Shown in pieces: positions 7,262 through 16,831 of a DNA stretch of 36,952 nucleotides. The stretch is from Amoebophrya sp. A120 (taxonomy: Eukaryota > Sar > Dinophyceae > Syndiniales > Amoebophryaceae): NCBI GenBank assembly GCA_905178155.1, contig CAJINV010000006.1:51552-88503 (forward strand), given 5' to 3'. The notes under the pieces are model-generated. The model ran no database searches. It was not told where the DNA came from and saw nothing but the letters and a program-made list of their open reading frames with translations. Position 1 is the stretch's first letter; the number at the start of each line of letters is the position of its first letter. The translations under genes and the position numbers were made by a program.

Positions 7262-9300
7262 GAAATTTGCTTTCCACCGATTCTACTACTCTCTTTGTCC
7301 TTCCAAACGCATCTGGTAGTTCTCGCACGAAAAAAACTTCGCCACACAAAAGAACACCAACATTGAATAAACATACAAGCCGCGTATAATTCAGGTAGCA
7401 ACGATATTTGGGATGAAAATAGGATGGCAGACGACCCGAGTAGAGGTGTCGGCAAATGTTGCGCCCAAAAAAAAACAATAGGGGTGTTCGGAAATAATTT
7501 TGGAACAAGGAACACCCTTCGTGTGCGAAGTAGGAGCGCCACTCGTCAGCGACTCCTCCAAGCTGCGCCGCAGTTCAAGTGGCGAGTTTGTTTATATTTT
7601 CATGATCCGCCGAAGGTTTTTAATGCTGGGGTCAGAACTTCTTCTTCTACCTCGAGAAGAGGAGATTCCTAACTTGCTAAAACTAGAGCAGCCTTTTTGG
7701 TTGCTTTTATGGTTTTTTAATACCCGAAGTGAAGTGTAGTGCAGCTGCCGTCCCTTGCAAAGGACGAGCAAAAGCGGTCTTCTACTTCTTCCAGGGGCTT
7801 CGACGGATGGTGTGTTCAGGGTTCCTGTGAAGTTCGTGCTAAGAGGGTTTCCGGTTTAGGCTATTTCGTGCTAGAGAAGAATATGGATGAGTCGGGGTAG
7901 GAAAATAAAAGCTGAATTTGCGATTACGATTTTCCCGTTTATTCGACTTAACTTTAACACGTCAAGTCGAATTACTTTGTTCCCCGTCATCTTCTTCAAA
8001 AATAGTGTTCAGGCCTAGCAGACGCAGCGTCCAAGAACGAACGCTACTTAGTAGGCTACGGTAAGTAAAGTAGGTGTGTATCAGATGAACTCCGGACGTA
8101 GTAGAAGGCTTATCTTCCTGGGAGATCATACTTCCTTGTGCGAAAGAGAAATTAGACCCAGCACCATAAGGTTTTATAATTCTTCCATCATTTCGATTTC
8201 TGTCAGCTTTTAATGGTGTCCTCGTCCTGTCATGCTTTCCAGGTTTTTTAGCGTGATAAGATATACTGTTTTCGCACAACAAAAATGCCCTGCGAATTTT
8301 TGGAGATCTTCATTTCCGTTGAAAGATTCAACATCCTCATCTTCGAAGCGCTAGTAGTACGGCTCAAGCTGTAGACCAGATAATCTCGTCATCTTTGCAG
8401 ACTAGTAGTTCTAGTATTCGTCGTCACAATGTGCCAGCCTTAGCAGATAAAATAAAAGGTAAAAAAGCGATTTGTGCACAACAGTGTTTTTCAGTACTAT
8501 TCCAGGAGCCCAAAGGCCATTTTCTTTTTACTCTTCACGACTTTTACATGTAACAGCAGACGTACTTTGACGTTTATCAATCTCGCTTCTTTGCTCTAAG
8601 GCTTCTCGCATTCGGTGTTGGGCGAATTTTGTGCGATTATTGCCTATGAGCAATGTCAGAGACTGCATGGTAAAACAGCCGGTCATGAGTCAAGTAACTG
8701 GGCCAAATGACTGCTGGGTCAAGCAACAAGCTACGGTGTTGACTCAAGTATCGTACAGTAAGTCGAACATATACAAAATAACGTATACAGCCGTCGCCGT
8801 AAGGCTAAAGCTGCGGCGCCCGTGGCGCGCCTCACAGATAGTTAGGTGTAGAGCATTATACACGTCGGTAAATAAATCAGAACTATAAAGGGCCTACGTA
8901 TACCCAATTCCATTGTGCTTGAAATACTAATACAGTGTAGGTCCGCAAGCCGATCGATCAAGTCTTGATTTGGATTAGTTCCGCAACGGAGAGGACACCA
9001 AGCCAGGCGATGCGGCTTTCCGCGATCTTTATGGGAGCGTCAGGCCGGAAATTTCATTCTGCAAAACGGAAGAAGCTTCTCAAGCTAAAGCTTGACATTT
9101 TTAGTACTCGTGACGCAAAACGCACCTAAAGGTGACTAAATTTCTAAGAAAGAATCAAATTTGTTTTCTTGGGAGGTTCTTTTGCGGATTTATTTCTTCT
9201 ACGTATCTATTCATACATAGAAGAAACCCTTCTCAACAAGAACCGCGGCGGGCGTCTCTACTCATCATCATCATCTTTGTGTTTGTCCGTGACATTGTAA
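7262..9300. other. intergenic stretch of about 2 kb without introners
   Basis: No ORF here looks coding on either strand and there is no introner. The only structure recognised is a short repeat at 8017-8067 shared with 16459-16507. Several short A/T-rich runs occur. Confidence 0.4.
8017..8067. repeat. short dispersed repeat (partner 16459-16507)
   Basis: Both copies read AGCAGACGCAGCGTCC, then AGAACG, then TTAGTAGGCTA and GGTAAGTA. This copy has an extra AACG. The copies are 8.4 kb apart. Confidence 0.8.
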
Positions 9301-9364
9301 ATTGTCTTTTCTCATCCTTCTTTGAGTGGACGCACACTCGAACACAGATTTGTGACGGCCGGCG

Positions 9365-12300
9365 TCACTCCGCAACCCACAGGCCTTCCTGGTTGCGGTA
9401 GAAGGCTTGGCCCGCAACGTCTTTGATTTCTCGCCCCGTGTTTTCGCAGAAATCTTCTCCCGTCACCGTAAAGCGAATTTCTTGGTCGCTTTCTAGTTGC
9501 CAGTGTTCTCCCCCGTTGGCGCTCGGCACTCTGCCCCAGCGCCTGCCGCTGATCTTTTGAATGAAGGCCGCCTTGGCCTGTTCGGCTTCTTGTCTCTGCT
9601 GCTCTATGCGTGCGCGCTGCTCCCTGCTTCTGGTGTTCATTTTCTCTGTGGCCTGTCTTGGCTGTCTCCTTTGTCGGCCCGTTTGCACTGTTCGTTTTTT
9701 CCTTATTAGCTCCTTCAGCGTGATTGCATCTGGCGGGGCACGGAAAAACTCGCCTTGTTCTATGCCATAGTGTGCGAAATCTTGCACCACGAGCTTGCCC
9801 CACTCCGACTTTATGCGAATTTCGTTCCGGATCCACAGCGCGGAATTCTCTGTGCGGTCGCGGGCGGCATGGGCAACCCAAGCCACCCTCTTCTCCCTCA
9901 CCGCCGTCTCGATGTCGAGCACACCGAGCCCCCTGCACATTTCCAGCCTGCTAGCATGCTCGTCCTCCTCTTCTTCGCTTTGCCCGTCCGCGTCCTGTTG
10001 CTGCTGCTCCCTTTGCCACTGCCTTTTTACCCCAAGGACTGTTTTTAGTGCCTGCAGCTGGAACTTGCGTAGGGCCTTCCAGTCACACTCCCGTGGCGCC
10101 CAACATTCACTATTGTATAACGCGACGGAGCTGCACAACGACGTGAACAGCTCCGCCTTCAGTCCCATCGGCGTTTCTTTGTCTGCCCAAATATTGCGAA
10201 GCTGCTGCACAGTGGCGCGCGCTATTCCTGTTCTCCGGTCTGTTTCCTTGCTTGTTGCGCTGCTGCACTGTACCTGCGTCCCTAGGTATCGGAATACCCC
10301 GACCGTCTTGACCGGCTTGCCGTCGTAGGTCTGCAACCCTGCGGGCACTACTGCTGCCGCCCGCTGTGTCTTGGCCTTTTGTTCTAGATACCGCCCGACC
10401 CTCAGCACCTTCAGCTCTTCTTTGCTCATCCCTGGCCGACAGTATCCCGTCGCCATGTGGTATCTCAGTGCTTTTTCGTCAGGAAGGACGTCTTCGCACC
10501 GTGGGCAGCGGTGGGTGTTTTTGCTTTCCAGGACGTGGCGCACGCGCCCGAGGCGCGATATGCGTACCACCTCCCGCCCGTCCAGGTGCGCCCAGCTTGT
10601 GCGTTTTAGCCAGCAGAGGCTGTGCTTCCCATCGTCCCACGCGATGAGGTGGGTCACCTTCTCCATGGGCATGCTTTGGGCCGTTTTCTTTTTTGCTGCT
10701 GCGGCATATTCTGGAATTAGGTCGACCCCGTCCCATTCAATTGCCCAGCCTTCGCGCCCGTCTGCGTCCCCTTCGTTGACCACGACCCGCTCCTTTCTCG
10801 CGTCTTCGTTTTGCTTTTTCGCTGGCAGTAGGCCGATGGTCATGGCCTCGGTCTTCTTGGCGTTGAGCTCCAACCCCACGAAGCGGCACGCCGCCTGCAG
10901 CTGGATTAACGCCCGCTGGGCCTCTTCTTTGCTGTCGGACCTGATCACGAGATCGTCCACGAATCCCAGCCAAGACACAAAGGCATGGTCTATTTTGCTG
11001 CGCACCCAGTCCCCCTGCTCCTGCATTGCATCCTCAAACGCCAGAAGCGCGAAGCCGAGGACCAACACAAAGATCAAGGGCGACAAGGAGCTTCCTTGTC
11101 GTATTCCGCACCTCTGGCGCGTTTTGCTGCTTCGCTTCCCCGGTGCTATCTTCAGGCTGTAGCTGGCCCCCTGGTAGAGTCTGCGGACCAAGTCCGCGAG
11201 GTCTGGCGGGAAGCCCTGCCACTTCAGTATCTCGGTCATTTTCTCCCAATTTAGTGAGTCGTAGGCCTTCTGGAAGTCTATAAAGTCGTAGATGCGTTCG
11301 TCGCCACTTTTTATCGCGTGCTCCATGTCCCTGAGTAGTTTAAAAACCGCATGTCTGCACGAAAGTCCCCGAACAGAGCCCTTCTGCCTCTTGTCCACCG
11401 CTGCGTATGCGCTGTCCCGCACCCGGTTTAGTACTATCAGGGACAGGAGTTTCTCGCCGACATGGAGCAGCGCCACTGGTCTATAATTGCACGGAATCCG
11501 CGGCCCGGATTTGTGCAATAGAGCTATTTCTGCTTCCAACCAGCTCTCTGGCACTTCGCCCCCTTCAAAGATCTTCTTCACCACCGCCCGGAGTATCCGC
11601 CGCGCGGCCTCCGAGTGGGTGAAGAATTCGGCCGGGAAGTCCCCGGCGTGGCTTTTTCCTTTTTTCAGCTCCTTAACTGCTTGGTCGATCTCTCCATCTG
11701 TGGGGCAACCCGTCCGGGTCGCGCTCCATGTCGGTCGTGGCTCCTGCTGTAGTAGCGCTTCGCATCTCTTCCAGGCTGCGGTCTCTCGTAGTCGTTTGTC
11801 TGCGGCGGGTCTCGGGGTGCCTAGTATCTGTTTCCAAAATTCGACATGAGGCTTCTCGCCCCCGGGCAGGCCGTTCTGCCCTTGTTTCCTTGCCCTCCCC
11901 GCCAGCTGTCGGACCGTTTCGTATACGGCCTTCGAGTTTCCCGCTGAGTCCGCCCGCTGAAGTTCTTCTATTTTCCCCCGGAGCCACTGCTGTTTGTCCT
12001 CTGTGATCTCCATCTTGATCCGTCTTCGCAGCCGTGCGTCGGCTTGCTTGTCCTTCTTCTCCTTCGCTCTGTTTTTTCTCCGTTTTTCAATCGTCTTCCA
12101 GGTCCGGTCTGAAATCCAGGGCTTCCTCCTCGCCTCAGGCTTGTTCCGCTTCCATTCCTCCTCCATGTCCTGAAGCAGCGGCTGCATCACTTCGTTGAAA
12201 CGCTGCCAAACGTCGATGGCAGTGGTGTTTTCGCCTTCCATGCGAAGAAATTCTTCTTCTGGCAGTTTGTCTAGCAGCTGTTGGTCCACCTCAAGCGCGC

Positions 12301-13276
12301 GGTGCTTGTTTCGCAGCAGTTGTTTCCCCACCCTCTCCTTGGTTTTTGGCACCCGGATCGCCTGGCCCTGTATCCGCATCAGCACCAGGCGGTGGTCGGA
12401 TTCTGTGTACAGATCCCCCGCCACCTCGAAGGCCCTGCAGAGGCCCCGGTCTCTGTACCTCACAAAAAGATGGTCATACTCCCGCCGCTTTCTGCCATGT
12501 GGAAACTTGCCCTCGAAGGTGTATCGCTTTCGAAATTGCTTCCGGTAGAGGCTTGATACTGATGTTAGCTGATTGCTGGTCGCCATTTCCAGTGCCCTTC
12601 TGCCGTTGTCTGAAGGAAGAAAAAAATCTTCCGTCAGCCCGCATTTGCCTACCACGAATGGCAGGCCGCTGTCAACCAGCTCATGCTGCGGCGAGCAGAG
12701 CTCGCAATTGAAGTCCCCGCCGAGCACCAAAATGTCGTATGGTGGCACCTGGTCGAGTTCTTTCTGCAATTCGTGGTAGAAGCGTAGTTTTGCTGCCGCG
12801 GGCGACACCTCGGTCGGCGCGTACGCCGACACGAAGTGCGCCTTTTTTCCTAGTTTGCTCTTTACCGCAACCCGCACGACCCGACTATTGCTCTTCTCCG
12901 TCATTTCCACCACCTCCAGCGTATTGTGGACCAGCACCATCGTGCCGTATACTGTTGGCCCGCTCCCATTTGCTGCTTCTGCGCCCCCCCCGTACGCCTG
13001 ATACTCTTCCCAGGCTTCGCCAGTTAGCCACTCTCTGCATCTTGTTTCCTGCAATAGCATTACTTTCGCCTGCCTTTCCCGCGCGTCTTGTAGTACTGCT
13101 TGTTTTTGTAGTGATGGTCCCTGCACGTCGTCCCGGCCTAGTGTTAAGACGTTCAGCGTCCCGACATTGTAATTATGGATTGATTCTGCAGTTAATCGCT
13201 CACGGGGGGGTTGCTCCCCCCCGGTTCCGGATGAACGACGCCCGGCTCGGCATGCCGCCTTACCAGGGAGCCGCAT
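9365..13276 (-). CDS. LINE-type retrotransposon ORF2: AP-like endonuclease, reverse transcriptase, zinc finger
   Basis: One uninterrupted ORF of 1303 residues from ATG at 13276. Residues 37-300 form an endonuclease/exonuclease/phosphatase domain: NVGTLNVLTL (37-46), LLQETR (74-79), GGDFN (186-190) and SDH (293-295), i.e. the catalytic Asn, Glu, Asp-x-Asn and Asp-His. Residues about 575-820 form a reverse transcriptase: NYRPVAL (597-603), FIDFQKAYDSL (665-675), GIRQGSSLSPLIF (724-736) and catalytic FVDD (772-775), with Val in place of the usual Ala. A C-C-H-C finger sits at C924, C927, H940, C946. No RNase H domain is seen. It nicks target DNA and copies its own RNA in place (target-primed reverse transcription, family knowledge). 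The length and intact motifs suggest a young or active copy. It carries no introner. Confidence 0.9.
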   Translation of the reverse strand: MRLPGKAACRAGRRSSGTGGEQPPRERLTAESIHNYNVGTLNVLTLGRDDVQGPSLQKQAVLQDARERQAKVMLLQETRCREWLTGEAWEEYQAYGGGAEAANGSGPTVYGTMVLVHNTLEVVEMTEKSNSRVVRVAVKSKLGKKAHFVSAYAPTEVSPAAAKLRFYHELQKELDQVPPYDILVLGGDFNCELCSPQHELVDSGLPFVVGKCGLTEDFFLPSDNGRRALEMATSNQLTSVSSLYRKQFRKRYTFEGKFPHGRKRREYDHLFVRYRDRGLCRAFEVAGDLYTESDHRLVLMRIQGQAIRVPKTKERVGKQLLRNKHRALEVDQQLLDKLPEEEFLRMEGENTTAIDVWQRFNEVMQPLLQDMEEEWKRNKPEARRKPWISDRTWKTIEKRRKNRAKEKKDKQADARLRRRIKMEITEDKQQWLRGKIEELQRADSAGNSKAVYETVRQLAGRARKQGQNGLPGGEKPHVEFWKQILGTPRPAADKRLRETAAWKRCEALLQQEPRPTWSATRTGCPTDGEIDQAVKELKKGKSHAGDFPAEFFTHSEAARRILRAVVKKIFEGGEVPESWLEAEIALLHKSGPRIPCNYRPVALLHVGEKLLSLIVLNRVRDSAYAAVDKRQKGSVRGLSCRHAVFKLLRDMEHAIKSGDERIYDFIDFQKAYDSLNWEKMTEILKWQGFPPDLADLVRRLYQGASYSLKIAPGKRSSKTRQRCGIRQGSSLSPLIFVLVLGFALLAFEDAMQEQGDWVRSKIDHAFVSWLGFVDDLVIRSDSKEEAQRALIQLQAACRFVGLELNAKKTEAMTIGLLPAKKQNEDARKERVVVNEGDADGREGWAIEWDGVDLIPEYAAAAKKKTAQSMPMEKVTHLIAWDDGKHSLCWLKRTSWAHLDGREVVRISRLGRVRHVLESKNTHRCPRCEDVLPDEKALRYHMATGYCRPGMSKEELKVLRVGRYLEQKAKTQRAAAVVPAGLQTYDGKPVKTVGVFRYLGTQVQCSSATSKETDRRTGIARATVQQLRNIWADKETPMGLKAELFTSLCSSVALYNSECWAPRECDWKALRKFQLQALKTVLGVKRQWQREQQQQDADGQSEEEEDEHASRLEMCRGLGVLDIETAVREKRVAWVAHAARDRTENSALWIRNEIRIKSEWGKLVVQDFAHYGIEQGEFFRAPPDAITLKELIRKKRTVQTGRQRRQPRQATEKMNTRSREQRARIEQQRQEAEQAKAAFIQKISGRRWGRVPSANGGEHWQLESDQEIRFTVTGEDFCENTGREIKDVAGQAFYRNQEGLWVAE

Positions 13277-13940
13277 GGTTCCGGTGCTTGAGCCGTTGCT
13301 TGCCTTGAGCCGGTAAAAACTCCGCTCTTTCTTCTTCGTATTGCGACTCCGGTTGTCTTCTCTCCGAAGTCGTTATTTGTGTTCGAAATGCCCTCAGTGC
13401 AGCTCTCGGCGGGCTTTCCGATAGCTCCCAAAGTGAACGCCTACTTCCCTCCGGCTGTTCACACTCTCGTGACGCTCACTAGCCTTCGCCCTTCTTGGTT
13501 CCTACGAACACATCATACAATGGCGCCGGCTCTGAGATCAGAGATAGAAAAAGAAAAGCACAACAAATGCTATTCTTTGACTTGTCGCTCCTCAATCGTA
13601 CAGAATAGTGCAGGTTATCACAGGGTTGCAATTATTGGAATTTGCTATCTTCTTTCGCCGTTCTATCGCGTTCTGGATTGGTTCGCTCTGGTGCAGGTGC
13701 TTCTTCAAGGATTTCTTTCTTCGTTCTTCTCGTAATAAATGCAGTGTCGTCTGTCCCGCGCGTGCTGGGACTGTTTCTGCACTCTGGGTGCAGTTCACAT
13801 CCCGCAGTCAGAAATAGACTGCTTCAGCTTCTCGAGAGTCAAATATTATCTTGCTTGCACGTGCTAATTAGTATCTTCTACACCATTTCATCTGAATAAG
13901 CGTCGACATCAACATCTTTCATCACCACCACCTCCTCCTC
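13277..13940. other. spacer between the LINE ORF and the charged-protein ORF
   Basis: About 660 bp without a convincing gene. If 13941-15419 is the LINE's ORF1, this is the inter-ORF spacer. Otherwise it holds the LINE 5' UTR and the 3' flank of the next gene. Confidence 0.35.
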
Positions 13941-15419
13941 TCAAGCCCCTGCGGGCTTGTTCCGGCGCGATCGGGGTTGACTCACCGGTGGTCGCTCGCG
14001 GGTCCTCCCCCGCTGTCTCTCGTCCCGCCGGGAGCGCGACCGATCGTTCTTCTTGTTTTTCTCTTCCTCCTCCTCCTTCTTTCGCTGCGTTGCACTGCGG
14101 ATAATGTCGGGTCGGACCGACTTATCACGCTTTTTCAAATCGGCGGGCGCAGCAGCAGATGATGAAGACGCAGCGGTGGATGTGGCAGCGGCGGGCGGCT
14201 TGTCGGCCCCCTTTCCGCCTTTCTTGTTTTCCGGTGCCGCGGCCGTCTTGTCCTTCTCCAGCCCCTTGGCGGATTTCATGGACTGGGTGGCCTTGGCCTC
14301 CTTCTTCCCTTTTTCGTTTTCCGCTGTCGCCTTCTCTACGTCTTTATTGTGTGCGTTCTCCGTTCTCCTCTTGAATTCGTTGGCCCCCTTGGTCGTCCGC
14401 GGCACGTTCGGCTTTATCCAGCAGTCAAGGATAAATCTCATCGTTGGATTTCGCGCCGGGTTTTTCACCAAGGATAACAGGCCCATGCTCTCCAGGGAGT
14501 CCGACAAAAAGATATCGCAGTAGCCGGTGCGCGAGTTGACGTTTATCCAGTGAAGGTACTCCGGCACCATCGCATCCAAAACGTCGCACACCTGCCTCAC
14601 CAGGTTGGCGCACTCCTTTTCATCTTCTTTGTCGTATGCGAAGTCTTCCTCCTTCACCTCTTTCCCCTGGCCGTCTTCGCGTGGTACCAAATTGCGGCAT
14701 GGCTCTCCTTGCAAAACTCGCTCCTCCAGCAGCCGGTTTTGGATTTTCTTCACCACGTATTTTTTCCACTCCTTCACCAGCTCCTGTGGCGACGCCGCCA
14801 GCAGGTCCATGGTCGGGCTCAGGTTCTTAGGTTTCATGTCGTGTCCGAGGACGGAGGAGCTGAAGGTTGACGCTTGCAGGATGGAGTCCTCGTCCTCCTC
14901 CTGATCCTCGTCTTCCTTCTTGCGGCGTTTGCTGTTCTTCGTGTTCGCTGCGGCGGCGCCTGCAGCGGGGTATGCGACGATGGAGCTGGAGTTCTTGTTT
15001 GCGGACATCGTGATGCCGGCCCCGGTGCTGTTCCGCTCCCCCCTGCGTGGGGTTGCTCCTTTCTCCTTCTCCTTCATCTTGTCCTTGCTTTTTTCGTCTT
15101 CGCCGGCAATGTCTTCCATTTGCTCACTGTCCAGTTCGCTGCTGCTGTTGTCGCTCGACGAAGAGTCTTCGTCCAGAGATTTTCCGCTCTGAACTCGTTC
15201 CCGCCAGTCCGCCATTGTCAGGATTTCCATGCCTTGCATGGAGACTGTTTTCATCGATATCAAGTCGGCGATTTGCTTTTTTTGTTTTTGTTGTTCCTTG
15301 TTCCGACCCTTCGCAGCATTTGCTTTGCCCTTGCCCTTGGTCTTCGTTGCCGCCTCGTCCCCGGTGTCCAGCTGCGCCGGGGTCTTCGATTTATTCGCCT
15401 TTGATTTCGGCACGCCCAT
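13941..15419 (-). CDS. charged low-complexity protein, 492 aa (possible LINE ORF1 or retroposed host gene)
   Basis: Single open frame from ATG at 15419 (MGVPKSKANKSK). A TTG 54 bp upstream is also in frame, but the ATG is preferred. The N-terminus is Lys-rich, followed by an acidic Ser-rich stretch. The middle part (about residues 210-350) looks folded and contains LVKEWKKYVVKKIQNRLLEE and VPEYLHWINVNSRTGYCDIF. The C-terminus is Lys/Ala-rich and ends in an Arg/Ser tail (RSRSRRDERQRGRTRERPP), which suggests RNA or nucleic-acid binding. It lies 665 bp upstream of the LINE ORF on the same strand and has no introner, unlike the three other intact-looking genes. Both facts fit a retroelement ORF1 or an intron-free retrocopy. 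No family is recognised. Confidence 0.6.
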   Translation of the reverse strand: MGVPKSKANKSKTPAQLDTGDEAATKTKGKGKANAAKGRNKEQQKQKKQIADLISMKTVSMQGMEILTMADWRERVQSGKSLDEDSSSSDNSSSELDSEQMEDIAGEDEKSKDKMKEKEKGATPRRGERNSTGAGITMSANKNSSSIVAYPAAGAAAANTKNSKRRKKEDEDQEEDEDSILQASTFSSSVLGHDMKPKNLSPTMDLLAASPQELVKEWKKYVVKKIQNRLLEERVLQGEPCRNLVPREDGQGKEVKEEDFAYDKEDEKECANLVRQVCDVLDAMVPEYLHWINVNSRTGYCDIFLSDSLESMGLLSLVKNPARNPTMRFILDCWIKPNVPRTTKGANEFKRRTENAHNKDVEKATAENEKGKKEAKATQSMKSAKGLEKDKTAAAPENKKGGKGADKPPAAATSTAASSSSAAAPADLKKRDKSVRPDIIRSATQRKKEEEEEKNKKNDRSRSRRDERQRGRTRERPPVSQPRSRRNKPAGA

Positions 15420-15547
15420 GTTGTGACTTTTTGTTTCTAAAATCAAAATATAAATTCCACGGCAACATAGCAAGAATATAGGAGAAAGTTGTCCTGTTCG
15501 TGCTGACCTCTCAACAATAAGTTAATTGAAAAGCCCCCTCGAAGAAG
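15420..15547. other. upstream flank of the charged-protein gene
   Basis: A/T-rich, no feature seen. It ends where the duplicated module starts at about 15548. Confidence 0.4.
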
Positions 15548-15870
15548 CTATTGCACGAGATCCAGGTCTATCAAATGTAAAAATGTCTGGGTCTGGAAGA
15601 ATGCAAGGTTGTCATGCTTGTCTGGCATGACTCTTAAATCTGTCATGCACATTACCCAAGAGCCCCACTTTTCTGTCATGCAGAAACGTAGCTTGTCATG
15701 CAGAATAGGCAACACCTAGAAGCTCAGAAACTTGCCATGCTGAGCCAGCAATTGTCGCCTCCTCATGATACGCCACACAGCATCACAAGTTTCCAGACCC
15801 AGACATTTTTACATTTGATAAGGTCCTCGTGGTCCAGCCGGATCCACCGCGCAGCTGTTGTTCCTAACAG
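15548..15870. repeat. duplicated module, copy 1 (partner 16832-17190)
   Basis: Matches the partner across TATTGCACGAGATCCAGGTC, GGTCCAGCCGGATCCACCGC and GCAGCTGTTGTTCCTAACAG. Here an A element is inserted at AGGTC, and the CCGCG site (15847-15851) is empty. The partner shows the reverse pattern. The minus frame reads a peptide with the motif ARWIRLDHED. This copy has one GAC codon fewer and a TAG directly after LVQ. Confidence 0.9.
15569..15820. mobile_element. family A introner (module copy 1)
   Basis: 252 bp. TATCAAATGTAAAAATGTC at the left, with the exact inverted form at the right. The perfect duplication AGGTC lies at 15564-15568 and 15821-15825. It is close in sequence to the elements at 26925 and 30587. 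The matching site in the second module copy is empty. Confidence 0.95.
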
Positions 15871-16007
15871 TTTGTAATGCTAAAGACGAATGAATCGGCA
15901 AGGAGCTGAGGGAAATTTCTCATGCTGTTACGCCGTACAAGCAGCAAGTTTGCAATGCAAGTATCAGCAACACAAGTTTCCAGACCCAGACATTTTTGCA
16001 GATGATA
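15871..16007. mobile_element. family A introner, one end missing
   Basis: A right inverted repeat (TTCCAGACCCAGACATTTTT) and A-type internal sequence are present, but no left inverted repeat. The left border at about 15871 is estimated from where homology to the duplicated module stops. Confidence 0.6.
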
Positions 16008-16460
16008 AGCATGGAGCTCCACTTGCTCGCCTCCGGAGCAGCGCGGGAGAAACGAGGACGAAAACCAGCGCGAGGAAATATCAAAGGGAAAAATGCCCCC
16101 CACCCCTGAAATTGCAACAATTTGTGATGCGAAGTTTCCAGATGAAAGCTTTTTGTCATGCATGAAAGGAGTAAGAATCTTTCTGATGCAGATAATTCTA
16201 GTCGTGTTTCGCATCGCTTGCATGACAAGCACCGCTCTTGCTGGGATCTTTTGCAATACAAATTTTTGCTATTCACGATCGGAAATCTGTGATGCTGATA
16301 CACGCAAGAGGGCGAATGTTTCATTTGGAAAGATTTGCAATACAAATGCTTTCAAGTTCGGGGGTGGGGGCATTTTTCATTGTAATAGGAAAGCGACGAG
16401 ATAACGTACTTGTATATTTGTTGTTTACACCGATGGCAGATTGCACAAAACATTTGATAT
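16007..16460. repeat. short module, filled-site copy (partner 1640-1790)
   Basis: Flanking sequence 16007-16078 and 16388-16450 matches 1649-1780. The match is broken only by the 309-bp element. Confidence 0.8.
16079..16387. mobile_element. family B-like introner with proven empty site
   Basis: 309 bp. Ends are TATCAAAGGGAAAAATGCCC and ...GGGGGCATTTTTCATTGTAATA, a variant of the B inverted repeat. The perfect duplication GGAAA lies at 16074-16078 and 16388-16392. The homologous sequence at 1706-1712 has a single GGAAA. Confidence 0.92.
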
Positions 16461-16507
16461 AGCAGACGCAGCGTCCGAGAACGCTAGTTAGTAGGCTAGG
16501 GTAAGTA
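16459..16507. repeat. short dispersed repeat (partner 8017-8067)
   Basis: AGCAGACGCAGCGTCC through TTAGTAGGCTA to GGTAAGTA. It abuts the B element that starts at 16506. Confidence 0.8.
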
Positions 16508-16828
16508 TTGAGAGGAAAAATCCCCCCTCCCCATATCGAAAAGGCATGCTTCCGAATATTTGTCTTGCTGATTTGAGACCACAAATCACGTATGTCTTGC
16601 AAGAAGACAAATGCAGAGGCTTCCGCGCCATTATGGAAGCGCTTTGGCATGCTGTTGGGCTTAGAGGACAGCCGTTTGTAATGCTAAGCAGCTAGACCCA
16701 AATGTCCCTCCCTAGGCTGCGGATCTGGCTGCGATGCCGTATTGCAAGACAGCCCGCCTTTGTGTACACAAATCCTGCATCACAGATTTCCCATTTGATA
16801 TTGGGTGGGGGCTTTTTTCATTTTGATA
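16506..16828. mobile_element. family B introner without clean duplication
   Basis: 323 bp. It starts TATTGAGAGGAAAAATCCCC and ends ...GGGGGCTTTTTTCATTTTGATA. The flanks are GTAAG and GTTTG, three of five bases alike. Either the duplication has decayed, or recombination between elements brought new flanks together. Confidence 0.8.
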
Positions 16829-16831
16829 GTT

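Noticed and set aside
7962-8282. Minus-strand ORF of 106 codons in the intergenic stretch.
   Set aside because: Composition is random-looking, with no motif and no conserved neighbour, and it overlaps the short dispersed repeat.
9795-13308. Several long plus-strand frames opposite the LINE ORF.
   Set aside because: They are antisense shadows. The minus frame carries all catalytic motifs over 1303 codons.
14053-15481. Plus-strand frames of 140-176 codons opposite the charged protein.
   Set aside because: Phe/Leu/Ser-rich antisense of Lys/Glu/Ala codons. The minus-strand reading is far longer.
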